From Alitta virens (lineage: Eukaryota > Annelida > Polychaeta > Phyllodocida > Nereididae): a DNA stretch of 64,000 nucleotides. Numbering within the stretch: position 1 is the stretch's first letter; every line of letters starts with the position of its first letter. Both the position numbers and the translations under genes were made by a program. The notes below the pieces were generated by a model. It was not told where the DNA came from. It searched no databases and saw only the letters and a program-made list of their open reading frames with translations. Below, piece after piece: positions 21,808 to 34,059 of this stretch. The stretch lies in the NCBI GenBank assembly GCA_932294295.1, contig OW028584.1, forward strand, positions 33,799,969 through 33,863,968. The letters are read 5' to 3'.

Positions 21808-22122
21808 TTAACAAAGAGCCGATTTGGGGCCAACAAAGAGCTGATGTGAGGCCAACAAAGGGCTGATGTGTGCCAACAAAGAGCTGATGTGGGGCCAACA
21901 AAGGACCGATGTGGGGGGGGGTCAACAAAGGACCGATGTGGGGGGGGGCCAGCAAAGAGCCAATGTGGGACCAACAAAGAGCCGATGTGGGCCAACAAAG
22001 AGCTGGTGTGGGACCAACAAAGAGCCGATGTGGGGCCAACAAAGAGCTGGTGTGGGGCCAACAAAGGGCTGATGTGGAGCAAACAAAGAGCTGGTGTGGG
22101 GCCAACAAAGGGCTGATGTGGC
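21808..22122. repeat. 21-23-bp minisatellite, about 14 units
   Basis: Units follow GGCCAACAAAGAGCTGATGT with G-run length changes (up to nine G near 21913 and 21940). The Pro/Leu-rich and Trp/Gly-rich ORFs in several frames on both strands are artefacts. Confidence 0.92.
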
Positions 22123-23119
22123 ATCTGGGAAAGTGAAATCACTTTTGTTTAACAGTGCATATTAGTAGATTTAACACCCAATGAGTTCCTTTAAATGTAA
22201 ATAGAAATGTATTGGGGTGTGAGTCTTGTTATCCTAATGGTCAATCTCAACTGACTTCAATCTACAATTGCATCGTTGGCGGGCCTGTTCAAGCAATAGT
22301 CTTTCTCAACTCCCTGGGGAGAACCACCGTAGTGAGTGCCTCAGGCTAAGAACTGTATAATCACCATCATTGACTTTAGCCAAGTACCCATTTGAACCTT
22401 GGTGGAAGGGAGCACAGTGGTTACAGAGAATTTGCTTAGTAGTACGAGTAGGGAATTGCACCTGGGACCTTACTCCATTGGCCATGACACACATACCTAT
22501 CCGTGGATCACAGTCACAACTCCGTGAACTGGCAGAGTAGAGCAGATAGATACTGAAACCACTGAACTAGCATCTAATATGAGGAATCTAGTCTTGCTAT
22601 CTTTGAAAAAAGAAATCGAGATTCTGGTGCAGATATCTTCTTGACATGGTGCTTTTTACTCCTGACCTTGATGCAGTGTCAAGGGAGGTGCTAAGAAAAC
22701 TTGGCTGAGGTCACACGGGGGTCGTTAATCTTGTCAGATGACAGGCTAGGGAGATGACCAGTGGTCAGAGAGGACCACAGCCAATAAGAGGTTGTTATCT
22801 ACCATCCTAGGGGCAGAGATTACCACTCAAGAGGGTCATTTCTTCCAAAGTATTGAGAGGAGACTCCGAAGATGCAAGCCTACTAGGTGGCTGTATCGGC
22901 ATTGATATCAGATATCATGCGGCATTGATGCCAGATATATGAAGGAATTGGTTTTGATTTTGGTTTGTGATTTAAGAGCCCACGACAAAGATATGTCTGT
23001 CATGCGGAGTGTATTTTGTAGTATGTGTATTGTGTTTTCTCTCCAGTTCAAATGCGTGATATATATATGTATATGAATAGTACACGTGTTTGTAAGTGCA
23101 CAATTGAGACAGTTTTTGG
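22123..23119. other. Intron-like DNA, partly high complexity
   Basis: A worn tRNA-like inverse B box may lie near 22455. From about 22660 to 22920 the sequence is unique and GC-balanced (GGCTGAGGTCACACGGGG, CCAGTGGTCAGAGAGGACCA). No ORF or splice pair. Confidence 0.3.
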
Positions 23120-23430
23120 TATAATTTGGTCTAATTACTCACATTTGTGAAGATAAATTGGTAAAGAAATGCTGAATCACGAGTCATTACATATGCACTT
23201 GTACGGTTTTACGGATTAAATCGGTATAGTAGCACATGATGTTGAGATGAATGTCGGGGTCTTGCGACCAATTTGGTCTAATTGGGGTATTAAAACGATA
23301 TTTTCTGGTTTTCTGACACTTATAGGTAAGTTACTGTTAAAAGATACAGAAATGCTCTCATCACCATGTGGGCACGTGTAGAGTTTTACAACCTAAGTTA
23401 GTACTCTAGCAGACGATGAGATGAACCTTG
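23120..23430. repeat. Diverged tandem duplication, roughly 150-180 bp
   Basis: TTTGGTCTAATT occurs near 23126 and 23272, GAAATGCT near 23167 and 23350, GTTTTAC near 23205 and 23384, and GTTGAGATGAATGTCGGGG near 23242 parallels GATGAGATGAACCTTGGGG near 23414. Confidence 0.5.
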
Positions 23431-23640
23431 GGGCCTAGGTTTGACAGGCTGTACTCTTTGATCTTGAGTGCTACTAATCCTTTACTACAAAGTAAGAGAG
23501 ATCTGCCCAGGTTACCTGACAGCAATGCGAGAAAAGATAAGGACCAGTGTCAGGTTGTCGAGATAATTTGTTTCGGCAAATGAGAGACCTAAAAGCTAGA
23601 ATTACCAGGGAATGGAAAGTCTGATGAGCAAAGGTGAAGC
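23431..23640 (+). repeat. Dispersed repeat E, copy 1
   Basis: Matches the inverse of 61499-61715 over about 200 bp with long identical runs, for example AAGTAAGAGAGATCTGCCCA and GATAAGGACCAGTGTCAGGT. Neither terminal repeats, a tRNA head nor a poly-A tail is visible. Class unknown. Confidence 0.75.
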
Positions 23641-25120
23641 AGTCAAATTACTCTTGGGCTTTAGTTGCATTTTTTGGTAGATTCTCGTAAAAACTTGTGT
23701 ATGTTAAAGACAAGAGGTTAAGGGCTACCTGTTGATCAAAAGCTGCGGGTTCAAAGTACCATCATTTTGTACAGGAGTTGGTCTGATACTTACTTTGTTG
23801 ATACATGTAATGGTCTCCTGCTAGTTGATATCAACGCGATCCCTGGCATCTGCAAAATATACCAATGCATTAGAGTTCAGATAGGGCAGCCCTTATGTCA
23901 CATTCTGATTATACAAAAGAGAGTTTAAACTAAATACTGAACCGTTGTTCATGTAAAGAAGTTGCTGTACTGGAGTGCGCTATCTGAATTCTAATCAAGT
24001 AGTGTAGTAATAATCAAACATGTATGGCTCCTATAACTTAAAAAACTTGTTAAATTTATCTAACAATTAGCTCTTGAGGGTATTGAGAAGGAAATGAAGA
24101 TCAGTCTGTGGACTTCATCAGTACCATAACCACTTCGCTACCTATAATACCAGTACAATCGGGAGTCGTTTATAGTGAGCACGCTTGTAACAAAGTCATC
24201 GTTCGTGAACATCTTTATTGGGTATCATTAAAACCAGACCACATACAATGAAACCTAGTATAACAAACACTTTTCTACAATCCCGAATGGTCTGTTTTAG
24301 ATTCTGACTGTACAATAGCGGATGAGCTTTGTTTCTATACAAAGCATGCACCATATTCATATGTCAAGTTGTCGTGTGCCTTTCCTTATTTCTCAGCATC
24401 TAAAATGATCTAGTGACTCAGATAATTGTCTTGCATACTCCATATGGAATACACTGAGCCATCAAGACAGCTCTGTCTTATTTCTAGCTCATTCAATCTT
24501 CATTTACTTCTCCCAGTTAATGGAGTTCTCCAGGGTTCTGGTTTGCCACCCTATGCTATGCTGTGTTGTAATTATGCCTATCATTTTATGCTCAGTCTTT
24601 CCATTAGCTATGCATGGTTTTTGCTACCCTATGGCTTCTTATTGCTGGCTGCTACAAAAGTATTATCGTAGAATATGTAGAGGTAATGCATTTTACATTA
24701 TTCAAGTCATGCAATGTAAAATGTAGAAGTAGAAGTTAGTGACGTTCGAAATGTAGAAGTTGAAGTTAGTGGCATTCGCATTAAATTTATTTTATCTCTT
24801 GATTGCATGACCATGAAAGTTAAGATAAGAAATTGCTAAAAGCTAAGTACTAATGTCAGTGAAATGTTCTGTATATATTTCATGTAGATTTCATTTTATG
24901 GAATTTGTACCTCCCATGCAAATTAGTCGCTCTATAAATCCATGTTTTAATGGTGTGGAAAATGTAGATTGGCAAGAAAGTGTAAAATGGTTCATTAATT
25001 TTGGGATGTAATGAGAGTCTGTATCCAAGGTTGTTGCACTTTTGAAATAGATGGAGCCTGCTGGCTAGTTTTAGGATGGCCTAAATGGTAGAATATAGTA
25101 GCAGTTTACAGTAGGACCCG
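23641..25120. other. Intron-like DNA, nothing firm
   Basis: Unique AT-rich sequence. A short duplicated phrase (AATGTAGAAGT..GAAGTTAGT) lies at 24718-24770. ORFs at 24426-24726 lack support. Confidence 0.3.
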
Positions 25121-25121
25121 A

Positions 25122-25250
25122 GGACTTCATGCGAATCCAGAACATCCATTGGCTAAGGCAGTCATTCAGCGTACTGGAGTTCAGGAATCGCATGACATCA
25201 TCTGGAGATCAGTTTCCAAGGCGATTAATTCTGCTGTAATATGTTGCATG
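25122..25250 (+). repeat. Dispersed repeat D, copy 3, with inverted arms
   Basis: Left arm ACTTCATGCGAATCCAGAAC (near 25125) pairs imperfectly with right arm TCAGGAATCGCATGACATC (near 25181). The remainder follows copies 1 and 2 (CATCATCTGGAGATCAGTTT, TCTGCTGTAATA). This suggests D derives from a foldback element. Confidence 0.6.
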
Positions 25251-27329
25251 AATTGTCATGTGGGGAAACACAGGAGGAGGATTCAAGACATGCTTCGTAA
25301 CTTCTTTAATTTCATCTTCGGAGTTCATCGGCAGAATTTGCTGACTACCCATTTCGCTCTGCTAAACAAATCCAAGGGCCAAGGCTGTCAGAAATGTGGC
25401 TCATTTCGCACCAATTTCAAGAAATTCCCAGCAAAAAATATTAATAATTACCAGTGAAAATTTGAAACCGTTGAACAAACTCCGGCATTCGACAGAGGGG
25501 TGGGGATGTGTCAGTTTTTGCCGGGTTGACCAATTTCCTAATTTGCTTGCATTTTGCTGCCAATTTAGGCATTTTTTGTCAATTTCATCCTTTTTTGTCA
25601 ATGAGAATATTGATCTGTAATTGGTGTAATGCAAGGAGCATTTTCTGCATGGCTCCCTCTCCTAATTATGGCCAATGGGTGGTCTGGGCATCAATTACTG
25701 AAGAAAGTACAAACCCATGTTGAGATATTGAGACTAATTTATTCCTGATTGGCTCAACTGGTAAAGGGACTGGATTTCAGGTATCGATAACTGTCGCGTC
25801 TTTCCGATGGGAATAATCAGTACATTTAGTGAATACTAATCTGTGGTACAACTGATATATCAGGATTTGGGAGAACTAACTTGGGTTTAAACCAAGCTAT
25901 TCATGTTCAGAGAGTTTCTTGCTAGAAATTGATTTGAACGACAATGACAGACAGACAGACAGACAGACAGAATTATTTATTTTTCATTTTTATTATTTTT
26001 TTATGACAGACAGAATTTAAATGTATAATGATGGAACCCATATGAAGACCACCTCACAATTAAGAACATTGAATCTTTGACATTCTACTGTACCAATAAG
26101 CTGCCAGCTTAAGTTTGATGTTTAAACTTTTTTGGGTTTGAATTTGGTTGATACTCTTCGATGTCTCTGTAATTAACCATTAATCATTCCTATGTCATTC
26201 TTGGTATGGTCTTTCCAGAGAAGTGGCTTAATTGGTAGCCAGTCATTTTTCGTGGTATTTTGCAACAGATTGACTAAATATTGTCTGGACAGTATACACG
26301 GATCAGTTCCAACTATCATATTGAAAATGAGTAGTTTTTATGGGTGATTACTAATTCTTTCAGTGATAACATTAACAATTTTTAAGAAGTTGAAATTGCC
26401 GATTCATTGCATGAAAATTATATGATTGTGTACAAATATCAGCGTGTCAAGGTTATTAATAGTGTGCACACATTATTTGTCAGTATAGAAGAGATTCAGA
26501 TAGGTAGCAAAGCTGTAAAACCGTGTGCACATATAATCCCACGAAAAAATATAAAGACTGCTGCATGGCCCTCATTCTGCGAACTGACGCAACTGAGGGC
26601 CATACTTGTTTGGCTAATTAATTGGTGATGTTCTATTGTATTCCTAAAGACTATTTAAAATGAAAATATTGCTCTGGCATTTACATTCATGGGAAATTTG
26701 GAATATTGAAAAAAATGCCAGAAGGTTAGATTTCATTCAGCTTGAACATTGGTATATTTCCAGACATTTTCAGAGTTGTATACGTGTGAATTTGATCCAT
26801 CTCTTGTTTTCAAAATATGTGGGATTTTTTTTTTTTTTGATATTTGGAATAATATGTTGTGATATTGAAACCAAAGTTCAATCTGAATCTAGAATTCGTG
26901 AGAACTGTTACAAATCTATTTTATCTGCAATTGCGATTTTATTATTGATCTGAAAGGTAAGGTTTGAGAACTCTTCTTGGAGAGAAATATGTCATAAATA
27001 CTAACGGAACAATGCGAAGATATATATAGTTATAGATACTCTTTGGAGGTATTCATTGGTTTATCATCTTATGCAAGTTTGTTGCACTAGTGACTTGCGA
27101 TATTTCCCTAGTCCAGGAATTAAACCCGGGACCTTCGAAGAAACTTTCTCGCTGTTTAATCAAGACTCTGTTCTATAAGTCGTTATCAATCACTAACACT
27201 GTTAAACGAATTGTAAAGATTGATATATGCATTGGATACGGCGGTTCATGTTCTCACAATGCATTTGCTCCGAAGGAAATCAATCAAAATGTTGTTGCGA
27301 GAGCGAGCGATAAAAACGGTGCCATGTGA
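25251..27329. other. Intron-like DNA with an ACAG microsatellite
   Basis: Apart from a (GACA)n run at 25946-25970 and an inverse B-box-like GGAATTAAACCCGGGACC near 27116 (worn SINE head), I see nothing firm. The ORF at 26660-26953 ends at a good-looking donor (GAAAG|gtaagg) but has no acceptor of quality. Confidence 0.3.
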
Positions 27330-27720
27330 TGCAAATTGAGGGGGTAAAATGTGGGCCAAAATGTGTGCGGTATGAGATGGAAAGGACGAAAGAGGTAAAG
27401 AAAAGCATGAGATGGATTTTTGCCAAGAAAAGACGGTGAATTGGTGTGAAAATCTGGTGTTTATTGCCGGGAGGTGTTTACAGCCGGGTCACCATGATGA
27501 TGGATTGTTTGACACGCTTATGAAATGCAGCGGACTGATTGACAATATTTTCCACCCCAATCCTCCATTTTGTGCTCAGGAGAACAGAATTCTTGACACA
27601 ATGGTAACAGATTGGCTGTGCCTGTCAACCGCCCCGTCAAGATTAGACTGGTCTGATTACGTCTGATGACCTGCTACTGATTTCCCAGGGTTCCATTCGC
27701 GTTGCCATGGAAATGCATTA
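27330..27720. other. High-complexity noncoding block
   Basis: Unique, GC-balanced and repeat-free. The 84-codon ORF at 27412-27666 has no recognisable domain and no clear acceptor. GTTGCCATGGAAATGC at its end joins an X-box half to an octamer-like word. Candidate conserved noncoding element. Confidence 0.3.
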
Positions 27721-28235
27721 CTCCTTTTTCTCACTTTTTTCCTTATCTTTACATTTGAGATGCTTTTCTGATGATGCCAGTCTGATTTGAGCCTTCTCAA
27801 GTTTTTCTTGTATTTTTTTTTTTTTCCTGACATTCAGGCTGAAGTAAGAAAACTTCACTAAAGTTTCACACTTTCTTTGAAGATCTCCGGTCCTTATGAT
27901 GGTGAAGTCATCTTATTTGTGGAGTATTTTACAGTGGTAACATTTCTTTCATTGAGTTTACTTCAGTGATCTCCACAAGGGTAAACTAAACAGTGACTTA
28001 AGGGCCTATCTCACATAGACGAGTGACAATGCCGAGTGATGCCGAGTGCTTAATAAATTAGGCGGTCGGGAATACACGGCCCTGCACGCCGACCACTCTG
28101 GAAAGACTCGTAAATACACGGCAATACTCGTAGAACGATCGTAAAGTTTTAAACATGTTTAAAACTTTTAAGAATTGTCGCCGTGCAAAATTGCTCTGAT
28201 ATTGCTCGAGATTTAAACGGGATTAACTCGCCGTG

Positions 28236-28320
28236 CACTCTGGGTGTACACTTGGTCACTCTGGGTGTACACTTGGTTACTCTGGGTGTACACTTGGTTA
28301 CTCTGGGTGTACACTTGATC
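28236..28320. repeat. 20-bp satellite inside the TTAA element
   Basis: Four nearly identical units of CTCTGGGTGTACACTTGGTT. Confidence 0.92.
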
Positions 28321-28374
28321 AGATGAATTGCTGTGTGGACGTGATTTCCTCGCCGAGTGGTCGGCGTGTGAAGG

Positions 28375-28506
28375 AGGCGAGCAATTGGCGAGCGATCTGC
28401 GAGTGATGGGCGAGTGATTGGCGAGCGATCTGCGAGCGATCGGCGAGTGATTGGCGAGCGATCGGCGAGTGATCGGCGAGTGATCTGCGAGCGATCGGCG
28501 AGACCT
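28375..28506. repeat. 11-bp satellite inside the TTAA element
   Basis: About 12 units of CGGCGAGTGAT and variants (GCGAGCGATCT). The motif GCCGAGTGATG also occurs next to the left terminal repeat at 28031, so the array may have grown from subterminal sequence. Confidence 0.88.
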
Positions 28507-28689
28507 TGCTGACTTGCTTTTTCTAGGCATCAAATGACCAAGAGTGAAGCCGATTGATTGCTTTCCAGCGATCGTCATTACTCTGCATCGTCACTCGGCT
28601 ATGTGAGATAGTGGCTTAAATTAGTTTAAAGGCCAAGTTCGAATTTCTGTTAAAGTTGTGAAACTTAGAAACTTATTGATCAAAAATAA

Positions 28690-28950
28690 CTCCTGACTCC
28701 TCAGGACCTTTGAGGACTTCATGTTCTGACTCATTCTCACTCTTCTTGACTCCTTGTGACTCCTAGGAACTCTTCAAGATTCCTGAGGACTCCTCTAAGC
28801 ATGGTTGGTAATTCCCTGGGACTTAGGATTCCTCCAGACGGCTTGCGATTCATAATTCTAAGAGATTCCTCACTTCGACTCGCCAGTCACCATGATTTCT
28901 TTAAAGTACTTGTGACTCCTGAGAACTCCCCATAACTCAGAGAACTCTTA
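28690..28950. repeat. Low-complexity GACTCCT repeat
   Basis: Words GACTCCT, GAGGACTC and AACTCTT recur irregularly at 8-20 bp intervals. No fixed period. Confidence 0.5.
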
Positions 28951-29473
28951 AACGACTTGTTTGTAAGTCAGGACCTTGTACTTATGTGTCGCCGGACGTG
29001 CTCTTCAGTGTCGTGGAGACCAAAGAAGAACAATTGGAATTCTAATGGAACAGTCGTTGAGGGATGCACGGACTGTCAGATAATAGAAGGTGACCCAGAA
29101 AATCTTTCGGAAGAAAGGACTCATCTCGTCTCGCATAGAGAGTGAAAAAGACGAAAAGAGGGCAAAAAGAATGCTCGGATTCTAATAGAACACAACAGAA
29201 GGGCATAGAGAATAGTCGAGTTATATGGACCGACAAATAAGGGCAGGGTGACCAGAGGTTGTCTGATGTCATGCACTCATTTCTACGACTGAATAGAAAG
29301 GACGTAGATTTGTCCGGAGTGGCTCACCGATTTAGAGCTTCAGTTCTTATCGAACACTTTTTTTATGGTTACTTACTGTACATGAATGATGTTGAGGATT
29401 TATTGTAGAGGACTTCCATTTATCAGTCAGTCATTAAAGATTTGTATGAAAAATAAATGAGTGAATTAGTTGA
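28951..29473. other. Intron-like DNA, nothing firm
   Basis: A-rich unique sequence with a repeated GGAATTCTAATGGAACA-type phrase near 29036 and 29176. Confidence 0.3.
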
Positions 29474-29662
29474 CCTGGGCACTCCACGAGCTACATCCCA
29501 GCTGAATGTCGATGGCACCAGATGTTAAATTACAGGTGTCTATACTGAGGCAAGTAAAAGAGCCCACCCATGGGGTGAATGTGTAACATGGTGTGGATAT
29601 CAAGCCTATTGTGTCATCATTACTTCTGCTTCTGGCAGCGGGTCATATAAGCTGGTTAACCT
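29474..29662 (+). repeat. SINE family B, lacking most of the head
   Basis: Starts at GGGCACTCCACGAGCTACAT and continues through GAGGCAAGTAAAAGAGCCCA, CATGGTGTGGAT and GTCATATAAGCTGG. Shows the upstream half of the body (CCCAGCTGAATGTCGATGGC) missing from many copies. Confidence 0.85.
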
Positions 29663-30689
29663 TCCGAAGTGGCGGCAAGATAAGCTTGCACAAAAAGGCT
29701 GATTCCAAATCTGTGGAGCATATTATGTTGCAAATGGACAGAATAGAACGGGAGATAATAGGAAGTGGCCAAAAGGTCGCTTGAAAGGTTACCCATCACA
29801 CAGACTCATTTCTATGGCAACGAGTCATTTCTATGGAATTTGTATGGATGCTTGAGGTCGCATTACCATATGGATTTGCCTTTGTAAAAGAGCAGCACAG
29901 ATGTCCTCTTTGTGTGTTTTGGACATTGTGCATGCATTGTGGGATATGTCGATTGAGCCTCGTTTTCAGTGCATTCTGAGCAGTGCATGTTATTTAGGCA
30001 GTTGTATAGTAACATCCTGATAACACAAATAGTAAATGTGCCTCAATAATGAATATTTGTACAAGCATTTTGTGATTAATTCTATGGCTTTTAATTGTGT
30101 TCCTGATTCATAAATTGGTTGTTTTATCATAGAATCAGTTCTGTGGTTTATTCAGGTTTGATGTGGCTCATTGTGTGAGCTGTCCAGCAATTTGGAGACC
30201 TTGGAAAACTTGGAAAATGAGTTTCAGGATTGAGTCAGTAAAAGAGCTGGGAATTTTAGGAGAGGCTGGAGATCACTTAAAGGAATCAGGGAAAACTTTA
30301 AATGAGATTTCACATGAGAAAAAACATTTTGTATATTAAGATAGTTTTATGTTTGTGGCACTAACTTCTTGCAATAATGCTGTGTGTTTTGTATTGACTT
30401 ACTGATATTTTGGAATTTTTGAGGGGCAAGTTGATAATTCAGTTTCATGAGGTGATTGAAACCCTGTTTATTGACAGAAAAACCGTCAGGTGATTTCTGT
30501 CCATCTCAACACTTTACTGAGATGAGTGGACTGTTTTGATGCTGTTGATGGAGGGACTCCAAAATGGCCCAGATCTGAGCCACTAAGCATGAAGACGAAT
30601 TTTGCAATTAACAATCCCTTGTTGAGAAAACTAGCAAAAACCTACTTAAATCTGTCTATTTTCGCCCAAATTGGTGTGGTTATTGACCC
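29663..30689. other. Intron-like DNA, nothing firm
   Basis: Unique sequence with TTTCTATGGCAACGAGTC near 29812 as a partial X-box-like word. No ORF of interest. Confidence 0.3.
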
Positions 30690-30990
30690 TTAATGCAGCC
30701 CCCAATGTAGCACTGGAACCGCAGTCTCCTACACTGTAGTGAGACTGGTCGCTAGCATTTCTTTCATGGTTTGAGATTGGCAGAGGATTAGCAGGGCTAC
30801 GATTGGTCATTGCGTCGTGCTTTCTGGTAGGTTGACTTGGAAACGCCCCCAAACAATTAGCCAATCAAACACCAAAACACAATCAGCCAATCAGAAAACA
30901 GTCAAGATCCTCACTGAAAGTCACGTGTTAATGGCGGCCTAGACTGACTCCTATGCACTCGTGCGGAGGAAGGGACCAACTTACCCCCAA
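30690..30990. promoter_or_regulatory. Promoter-like block (CCAAT, E-box, YY1-like)
   Basis: Contains ATTGG (inverse CCAAT) at about 30800, AGCCAATCA near 30860 and AGCCAATCAG near 30885, GTCACGTGTTA near 30920 and TTAATGGCGGCC near 30928, which resembles the YY1 element found near TATA-less start sites. The order CCAAT, E-box, then YY1-like suggests plus-strand initiation near 30930-30970. The ATG in the YY1-like word opens only a two-codon run before a stop. No first exon with a clear donor was identified, so this is motif inference. Confidence 0.35.
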
Positions 30991-31624
30991 TGTTTATTTC
31001 AGTGCCCTGGTGGTGAATGTTAGAACTACTGCACGCTCTCAAGAGTGAGTTCATTACCCTTAACCGGGTGTGTATTTCTGTCTTGAGAAGTTGAGAGCTG
31101 TCAGGTCTAGTTAATTATTATGAACATGACAATGTTTTATATGCCATGGGTTATTGTTGTTCATGCGACCCTGATTTGGTTTCAATGCTGCACTTGACAT
31201 TCTTAAGAAAATGGCATGTTTGGAAATCTTCGAATGTTCTTGGAAATCATAGTTTTTGTGCATGACATGATCTCTTTGCCGAAAAAATTCTTTCGATGAG
31301 GCAATATTCCAGGGATGTCCATAAAAACAGCTCAATAAGATTTTCTTTTATTGAAAACTTCTTGTGAATCTGTAATAAAATCTCTTTGATCTGTTGGGAA
31401 TCGTGGACACGATGTTGTAATCTTACACAGAGAAAACTGATTTTATGATTTTAATGGTTGTTGAGAAATAATAAGTGACATCAAATGGAAATTTATGTGG
31501 TGTTCTGTAAAAAGAATTGATTTCTTTGATATTTTTTTTTTATGTTTCCATTTGAAGATTTTGTTTGTGTCGTATGTAAGAAAAAAGTTGTTGTAATTCC
31601 AAGTAATCCCATATGACCTTCCAC
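30991..31624. other. Intron-like DNA, nothing firm
   Basis: Unique AT-rich sequence. Minus-strand ORFs here have no recognisable features. Confidence 0.3.
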
Positions 31625-31755
31625 CAGAGGCTGATGTAATGATGAGACGGTATGTCGTAGGGAGCTGGGCCAGACTTTGTAACCCGCAGACCTCGATAGA
31701 CTTGGTGGGCGGGGTCTTTTACTTGCCTCATTGTAGACACTGAGTACCAGACACC
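31625..31755 (-). repeat. SINE family B body, diverged
   Basis: Inverse body with GAGGCTGATGTAATGATGAG, GGGTCTTTTACTTGCCTCA and GTAGACACTGAGTACCAG. The middle is rearranged. Confidence 0.7.
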
Positions 31756-33838
31756 GGGAAGCGGACATCTTTTATTGTGATTCCCCATTGGGATTAGGTT
31801 CTACAGACTTACCAAGTTTATGAAATTAAAATTCATTGAATCTAAAAATTCCAAACATTTAATTTAGAAAATTGGTAAAGCATGGGGTATGAAGTTTTAA
31901 GGTGGTGTACTTCAAGGAGATGTATCAGTAAAAAAATAAATAGATAAATAAAGATAAAAAAATTTAACATTAACAAAATGTCAGGAGAAAACTAGTGATT
32001 TCAAAAGAAAGAAAATATATATTTTGATGTTTGATACTTATATAAATTCTCATTATCACGTTTTATGCTGAATTTAGCTTCTTTTCATGTTTCTGTTTCC
32101 TACTTAAAGGAGCAAACATGCTTTTGCATGAAACTAGAAACAATTCATGCGATGTAAAAGTGTATGCTGTTTTTCATTGCATTTCATTGTTTTAATGTTT
32201 TATGCATGGAGCAGCAATTTGTCTGTAGATTTACAATTGCTGTCTCCTGTTACATTTTGTAGGCCATGCCATTTAGATGTACTTTTAAGAAGGTGATGCA
32301 TTATGTAGAATCATTTTACAAAGACACTTTTCATGAAACTTGCAATGTCTGGAGAGTGTTATTGATATTTTACGCTGCATTTCCATTACACGTAATTTTG
32401 TCAGTGTCTTTTGTTTTAAATGTTCTGTGGTTTTTCGTCAAGTCTGCTTGGAGTGGAGGTCTACTTAATTGGTGGGCGAAAATTGGGGAAGTTTTTATGC
32501 TGATGACAAAGTAGAAAACAGAAAGAAAAAAGCTCTAGAAAAGAGAATGCAAGACTGCTACAGGCAATTCTTTAATTGATGAGATTCTCATTTAGAATGT
32601 AGTGTTCATTAACCCCATTTTAATGAGTTTCTTTTAATGCCAAGTCATTAGGTACAAATGGTATACAGTTGATTGTCATGATTAAGTGCCCCACCTGAAT
32701 GAATATTGTGGTCTTAATATGAAGTTAGAATCTTACCATTATTATTAAGACCATCCTTAATATGAAGTTAGTCTATATTCTTGAATGGTTAACTTCATAT
32801 TCATATTTTAACGATAAAGTGAACTTAATAAAACTTGTGGATGATTCATTTCACTTCCTCCTGAACAGTCTTCTGGGTTAAAATAATTGACCAAAGATTT
32901 CATATATATTTCCTAAACTGCACTGTCATGTGATGATTTTAAGGTGAAAACTAAAAATCTGTTGGGAAAATTTTTGGTTTATCTCATTTTGGTTATTTAC
33001 ATATAGCATGTCATCTCTCCTTGCTGATGAAGATCAGAATGCTAAATCTGGTCATGGACCTTGGTTTATAACCCATTGTAACATTTTATCCAGTATTTTG
33101 ATGTAAAACATGACAAGTATGCTTCAAAACTAATGGATTATTCTAGCAGGGTGTTGCAAACTAGCAACACTGTTCTTTAGTCTGTGAGTCTTAATGGCAA
33201 TTTTGTGGTCTTTTATGTGGCATCTCAGACATACATGTATAAAAAAGAATATTTATCCATAAAAATGTTGGTGAATATGTTGCAATTTGCTACTTTGTGT
33301 ATAACTGTATAGCATTGTACATGACTGTCAGTACCTTCATATCTCGTCATTTTTGCCACTCACTATTTGCTATGTTCTTATCCAAATATTTGACCAGTGG
33401 CTAACCAGAAAGGCTTATTATGCCCTGGACATTGGTCAATATGAGGAGTACATGAGCAGCATTTGGCCGAAAGGCTTTTTCTAAACAAGAAGATTGGTCG
33501 AAAGCGACTAAAAAGCGGACGGCCGTCTTGGTATCGACCGACAATAAATGAAATAGCCAAGATTGACCAGGGCTTGTTGAGCAATTGCTGACTCGGCTAT
33601 TGCATCTGATTTATTTTGCTTATTGCTTTGCTTTGGATTTTTAGACAAGGGCATGGTATATAACCACATTGACCAGCGAGGGTTTTTCCAAGGACAGAAG
33701 AAATGGTGAATGAAAGAGAGACTACAGTACTCCTAAATAAACGTTAGGTCTTTTACAAGCTAGACTGGACTACTAAGCTAGACCATTAAGTCCAACACTT
33801 TGCTATCTACCACTAAACTAAAGAAGCTCAACTGGCTG
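31756..33838. other. AT-rich intron-like DNA
   Basis: Unique. A duplicated phrase TTAATATGAAGTTAG lies at 32715 and 32758. The ORF at 32266-32514 is hydrophobic (FYAAFPLHVILSVSFVLNVL) but has no splice support or known match. No firm feature. Confidence 0.3.
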
Positions 33839-34059
33839 AATCACATAGATATGTGTGTATGTGTGTGTGATTAGGGCTTTACGTCCTGTATTTCTGCACC
33901 AGTTGGGCTAATTAGGACAGGCAGAGACCATGGCAATGAGACGAAGGATGAAACAGCCATCCAACTTAGGCTCGACCGGGAATCAAATCCGGGACCCAGC
34001 GGTTGAAAGCCCAGAGCGGTACCTCTGAGCTAGGCCCCCGCCCTAATCACATAGATATG
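33839..34059 (-). repeat. SINE family A, full-length with 15-bp target duplication
   Basis: Element 33868-34044 on the minus strand. AATCACATAGATATG is repeated exactly at 33839-33853 and 34045-34059, and a CA-rich tail (33854-33867 inverse) separates the 3' end from one repeat. Direct evidence of retroposition by target-primed integration. Confidence 0.95.

Larger units (their letters stand above)
27998..28619. mobile_element. piggyBac-like non-autonomous element with internal satellites
   Basis: TTAA at both ends (27998-28001 and 28616-28619). Terminal inverted repeats of about 35 bp: left GGGCCTATCTCACATAG, right inverted GCCACTATCTCACATAG, both continuing into CGAGTGAC. TTAA target duplication is the hallmark of piggyBac. 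The ends lack the usual CCC start, so assignment is tentative. Inside are a 26-bp perfect palindrome (28143-28168), a 14-bp perfect inverted pair (28085-28098 with 28355-28368) and two satellites. No transposase. The minus-strand ORF 28213-28578 (Arg/Ser and Gln/Val/Tyr repeats) comes from the satellites. Confidence 0.8.

Noticed and set aside
21743..22142. ORFs of 68-126 codons on both strands
   Set aside because: Produced by a 21-bp unit, a multiple of three, which keeps several frames open. No gene-like sequence.
28213..28578. 121-codon minus-strand ORF
   Set aside because: Covers the two satellites inside the TTAA element. Repeats of SNQVYTQ and RSLANHSP types follow the DNA units.
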